NCBI GenBank assembly: GCA_950295325.1
Contig: OX485803.1
Span: 28,883,554 to 28,947,553 of the forward strand
Reading direction: 5' to 3'
Source of the DNA: Polytrichum commune
Lineage: Eukaryota > Streptophyta > Polytrichopsida > Polytrichales > Polytrichaceae
Length of the DNA stretch: 64,000 nt
A model generated the notes under the pieces. That model was given only the letters and a program-made list of their open reading frames with translations. It was not told where the DNA came from and ran no database searches. Positions 59,860 through 64,000 of the stretch are shown here, one piece after another. The position numbers and the translations under genes were made by a program. Position 1 is the stretch's first letter; the number at the start of each line of letters is the position of its first letter.

Positions 59860-61423
59860 ATGGGAGGTACCGACACTTATAACTTTGAGGACCGACTCAA
59901 CGTCACACTAACTTTAGTTTAAACAAACTTATTCAACTGACAAATTAACACCAGTGGCCATGCCTACGAATGTATAAACCAACAGAGTTTACCATTTCAG
60001 AGCTCTTTAATTTGCTTATAACCGAAATGTATAAACCAACAGTATCCATTATTTTACTGTTCTTTCACGTCCATACTGGCATAACAAACGTGTACACGAG
60101 GACAGGGAAAGCTCCATCCATTCTCGAGGGTGATCTGGTGGACTCATTGTTAGAGTTGACGAGTGAGCAAGTTAGAATTAGTGTCATTGAGTAACTTGAG
60201 AGGATTCTTCTTGTATGCTATCAAGCTTCTCTGATGGTGTTTTATTGCAACTCATTTCAACTCGTTGCAACTCTGTTCAAGTTTTTTCTATTGCATGTAA
60301 ATGAACTGCAGAGATATTTTGGGATGGCATGGGGCATCAAATCTCTCTCTTTCTCTCATCCATGGGCATTCACGATTTGAAAAACATATAGGCCTGGTGG
60401 ATGAGTGTGAATTTGCTGCGAAAAAAGACCTGGAAAGCCAGTTGATAAGAGACTAATTTCATAGCGATGTTTAACGATGCTTTGAACAAACTTATGCATA
60501 AGATTTCAAGTGATTTTTAGGAGATGTTGTTTGAGAAGGATTTAGTGTTCTCATGATACGAACTGATCTAGTGACTAAATGTTGACTACAACTAGATTAA
60601 ATGATGACTAAAACTAGACTAAATATTGACTAAATGTTGACTACAACTAGATTAAATGTTGATTAAAACTAGACTACATGTTGACTACAACTAGATTAAA
60701 AGTTGACTACAACTAGACCACAAAATTTGGAAGCTTGCTATTACAATTTGCGGCGTTGAATTGTTCCAGTCTTCATCCTATATCTCTAATTTCCTCAAAA
60801 AATTTGGGTTGAATCTGCAGAGGGTTTACAACGGTGAACAAAGGTTGCTGTGGGTTGGGGCCTTACAACGGTAAAATTCCATGCATCCCTACAATTATAG
60901 ATGAATTAGAGTTGAAGGAATGTAATAGGATATAATTTGTGTACACTGCAGCTAGGGTCATTACTCTTCAGTCACTAATTTTTTGTGCCTTCATTTCTAG
61001 TTTCAAAAAGGAGCAGAGTGCCCGTATTCTCACATTTGCTTTGAATCTGCCTCTCATATGACTGTAACTAAAGGGTCAATTCTTCCGCAAATCTCTGCAA
61101 CCTTAAGGTTGCCCAAGTATTAGGACAATTTACAAACACCCAGATTTCACAATATCTTAGAAATTTGGATTGAAGAACAAAGTACATGAAGTTCACCAAA
61201 CATTATAAACTCCTGGACATGACTTGTTGTTTCAACTTTTGTACATAAACTGTAATACAACATATTGAAATGAGAATTGGAATGATTCCTTCCAAAAATT
61301 GGTTCTTGTTTGTGCAAATTTATCATTTAATTTGGCATGAGTTTGCTTAGGTCGCAATATTGCAATCTCTCAATGTTTGGCATCTCTTCCCAAAGGTAGG
61401 TGCTATGAGTGGGGAGAATTGGC
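59860..61423. other. Spacer between the divergent CACTA genes
   Basis: No gene seen. A dense TGACTA motif block lies at 60,545-60,725, in a probable bidirectional promoter region. Confidence 0.5.
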
Positions 61424-61630
61424 AGTTGGTTAAAAAATAACCGGTTGATTTTGAGAAATAACCGGTTGAAGCTGAAGACTGCAGGAAAATTACTTATCAT
61501 TTTAAAAGAATTTGTAGAATATACCCCCGATTAATAAAAGAAAACCGGAGGATGTCAACATGTAACCAGTTGGACTTGCAAACACTTGGATCTCAACCGG
61601 TCATGCCCAAAAATCTCCCTGATCACTGGG
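61424..61630. repeat. CCGGTTG dispersed repeat, copy e
   Basis: Nearly complete copy inside the CACTA element, with AACCGGTTGAAGCTGAAGAC, ACATGTAACCAGTTGGACTT and ATCTCCCTGATCACTGGG. It resembles copy d at 13,561-13,768. Confidence 0.8.
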
Positions 61631-61958
61631 TAGGTGATGAAGGTCCTTGTACCGTACCTAGCTCAAACTTTGACTATTGCTTAATTATTATCAGGAGCTT
61701 ATTGTGATACAAATATAGAATTTGAAACCAAGAGTCCTCTGGTCCTCTATGATGCATGTATAGAATTTGAAACCCAAGCAACAGGGTTGATGACACTGGT
61801 CATGTAAGATGTTGACTAGCCATAGTCACATATGTTAATGTTGACTGCCTTGCATAGTGAAGCCATCATAGCAAAGCTCCATTGACACAAATATATGCTC
61901 CAGCAAGACGTAGCTCTTCGACTGAGGAGTTGCAGTCCACCAGATTGAAGTGTCCTAG

Positions 61959-64000
61959 ATGGACCAGAATTCAAGAGATGAACTCTTGCACCTACAACTC
62001 TGGGACTTAGAGGAGAAGGAGGCAAATGGATTGCACCTCTCATCATATCCATGTCCGTGTAAAAACTGCATGGGAGGGAGGGTTCTATCAAGAGAAACCA
62101 TTCGCAAGCATTTGAGGCATTACAAGCGCGATCCACAGGTCCAAACATCTATATTGGTACGAGTTTGTAATCCTAAAACTTGTTGAATAACCATAGGCAC
62201 ATAGGTATATGTTGTGACTACGGGTAGTCATAGGTGTAGATATGTGGGAGTAGAAGCACTGAAAGACATTGGCCGCATATTGTGTGGCACTCATTGCGGG
62301 ACAGTTGTTTATCGTGAATTATTGTTTCCTCATGATTGTCCAGTTCAAAGGGGTTTGGTGGCCTTTCAAACAAGGAGATTTTCATGCTCAATTGAAAGTT
62401 GTCACTGAATACCTCTTATAAGTGATAACGTTCACACTTCAAGCTACGAGGTGGTTATCAAACTATCTCTTTGAGTATGAAGTATGTGCACCTTTAACCA
62501 CATACCGTGACTACATATAGTAAACAAATAGTAAACATATAGTAAACATATAGTAAATATGTGACTACATATAGTAAACATATAGTATTTGACTACATGT
62601 AGTAAACATTCAGCAAATATGTGACAGAAGAGTTGTTAACAGGTGTAGCTTAGCCTAGAAGTCGCTTCTGACATCACCGCTACTGTGGGATTATTTTGGC
62701 ACGTGCATATGCAGTCTGGTCTTAGTGGCAAAGAAAGCACACTAAATACTGACGTTCCCCTTCCAAGCACAATGGATGCCGAAGACGAGGAACGCAACAA
62801 TGTAAATGAGCATGCGAATGATGAAGGCGACTTTGAAGTGCAGCGGATGATAACAGAGTGTTTTGGCCGGTTTGAGAACGACATTGCTGATAGTCAGGAG
62901 GAGGAAATACTTGAAGATGAACGAGAGTTTATGGCCGATGAAGGAATGGATCTACTGGAAGAATCTTCCATCCCACTATACGAGGGAAGCAAAACAAGCC
63001 GAGTAGTTGCCGTCATTCTCCTTCTCAATTGCTTTGCAGTTTTTGGAGTCTCCAATGCATGCGCCACGGAATTGCTGAAGTTGCTATCGGAGCTACTACC
63101 TGGCAAAAATACTCTTCCGAAATCATACTATAAAGCTCGCAGGTATCTAAGACAACTTGGATTATCATTTGTCTCGATACATGCTTGTGTAAATGGGTGT
63201 TGTTTATTCTGAAAGGAGTTAGAAGACGCAATGAATTGTCCAAAGTGTGGACAGTTGAGGTATAAATCGGAGTCAAGTAGGACACCAATGAAAGTTTTGC
63301 GGCATTTTCCACTCGTACCACGCCTGTGCAGGATGTATCGGTGTACATCTCTTGCAAAATTGAATAAGTGGCATACTGAACGGAAGGATTGGGTTGGCAA
63401 TGTGGAGTGCGTTCCGGACTCGAAGGCATGGAAACACATTGACTCCGTATATCCAGGGTTTGCGCTGGAAGAAAGGAACATACGACTAGGACTTGCTCTA
63501 GACGGTGTGAATCCGTTCTCAAACCAATCCCTAAGTCATTCCACTTGGCCAGTTGTACTTCTAAACTACAATCTACCACCATGGTTGGTGACAAAGCGTT
63601 TTTTCTTAATGTTGGCCCTCATCATTCCTGGGAAAGAGAGCGTCACATCCGAAAACGTGGACGTGTACCTTGCTCCTTTGATTGAGGAGTTGCAGGAACT
63701 TTGGGAAGGTGTTGATGCAGTAGATGCATCTGCGGAGAGTGTGAATAGGAATTTCAGGTTAAAGGCCATCCTCATGTGGTGCATTCATGATTTCCCGGCA
63801 TATGGATTAGTGTCGGGGCAAGTTACAAAGGGGTACAGAGGGTGCACCGAATGCGGTCCTAGTGTAACAACCCGACGTTCTGCAGCGTTAACGAAGAATG
63901 TATATTTAGGACATCGTCGTTTTCTGAACCGAACCCATCCATATCGAAGATTGCAGAGAGCGTTTGATGGATCACAAGAGACCCGTCCACCACCAAGACA
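61959..64000 (+). pseudogene. TNP2 CACTA transposase, partial, one nonsense codon
   Basis: Exon 1 is 61,959-62,138 and exon 2 runs from 62,715 past the window end. The join is in phase 0, with donor GTCCAA (imperfect) and acceptor ATATGCAG. Exon 1 is a transposase-associated domain with CPCKNC and RKHLRHYK. Exon 2 starts acidic, then matches the tnp2 transposase family (PF02992): LYEGSKTSRVVAVILLLNC, KSYYKARRYLRQLGL, IHACVNGCCLF, a CPKCGQLRY zinc-binding pair and LGLALDGVNPF with a likely catalytic Asp. TGA at 63,210-63,212 interrupts the frame where the family usually has Trp, so it probably arose from TGG. The same frame then stays open to 64,000. This gene would cut and join the CACTA ends if intact. 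Confidence 0.88.

Larger units (their letters stand above)
51536..64000 (+). mobile_element. CACTA (En/Spm-type) transposon, left end and 12.5 kb
   Basis: Starts CACTATGCCAAATACATGC exactly where the hAT reading frame is broken, with CTT as the likely 3-bp target sequence (51,533-51,535). It contains the two standard CACTA genes: a TNP1-like gene (-, 52,476-59,609) and TNP2 transposase (+, from 61,959, running out of the window). Many TGACTA/TAGTCA motifs are spread over it. The right terminus lies beyond 64,000 and should read as the inverse of the start. Both genes carry one premature stop, so this copy is probably not autonomous. Confidence 0.88.

Noticed and set aside
1-64000. tRNA, rRNA, bacterial-type operators, riboswitches and ribosome-binding sites
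   Set aside because: None recognised by eye; bacterial signals are not expected in plant nuclear DNA.

Overview
The window looks like nuclear DNA from a green plant (streptophyte). The evidence is telomere-type TTTAGGG repeats, spliceosomal GT-AG introns, one intron-bearing gene for a chloroplast-targeted zinc-finger protein, and plant-type DNA transposons (MULE, hAT, CACTA). I cannot name the species. Most of the sequence is transposon, decayed transposon and repeat; only one gene is a confident host gene.

Layout. 1-10,300: a complete 9.97-kb Mutator-like element (102-10,068) with about 290-bp inverted ends and a perfect 9-bp target duplication, inserted in a dispersed repeat. It carries three genes: an unknown zinc-finger protein (+), a small unknown protein (-) and an intact three-exon transposase (-). 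An uninterrupted copy of the same target repeat lies at 41,826-42,420 and acts as the empty site. 10,300-18,000: nested small inverted-repeat elements, a roughly 205-bp dispersed repeat and segmental duplications. 18,000-25,300: no convincing gene; a motif-rich tract and a 21-bp minisatellite. 25,332-27,660 (-): a three-exon gene for a 149-residue plastid-type protein with four CxxC pairs, assembled from splice sites and phase. 27,700-33,500: AT-rich, no clear gene. 33,950-36,005 (-): a decayed LINE that keeps endonuclease-like sequence and a 2A-like motif but no visible reverse transcriptase. 36,170-37,480: an unidentified frame-shifted coding relic and one end of a second, diverged MULE.

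37,850-46,100 holds three G-rich minisatellite arrays, each beside the same roughly 150-bp flank. Two end within about 100 bp of a TATA box facing away from the array: one for a kinase-like pseudogene (39,027-40,942, -), the other for a coiled-coil gene (46,545-48,272, +). A telomere-like stretch joins an 83-bp satellite at 43,477-43,975.

48,972-64,000: a hAT transposase with an unusual acidic tail of about 410 residues is cut in its coding sequence by a CACTA element that starts at 51,536 and runs past the window edge. The CACTA element encodes a nine-exon TNP1-like gene (-) and a TNP2 transposase (+), each with one premature stop. Blocks of TGACTA-type motifs are scattered across the whole element.

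All function calls come from reading motifs by eye. No database search was run.
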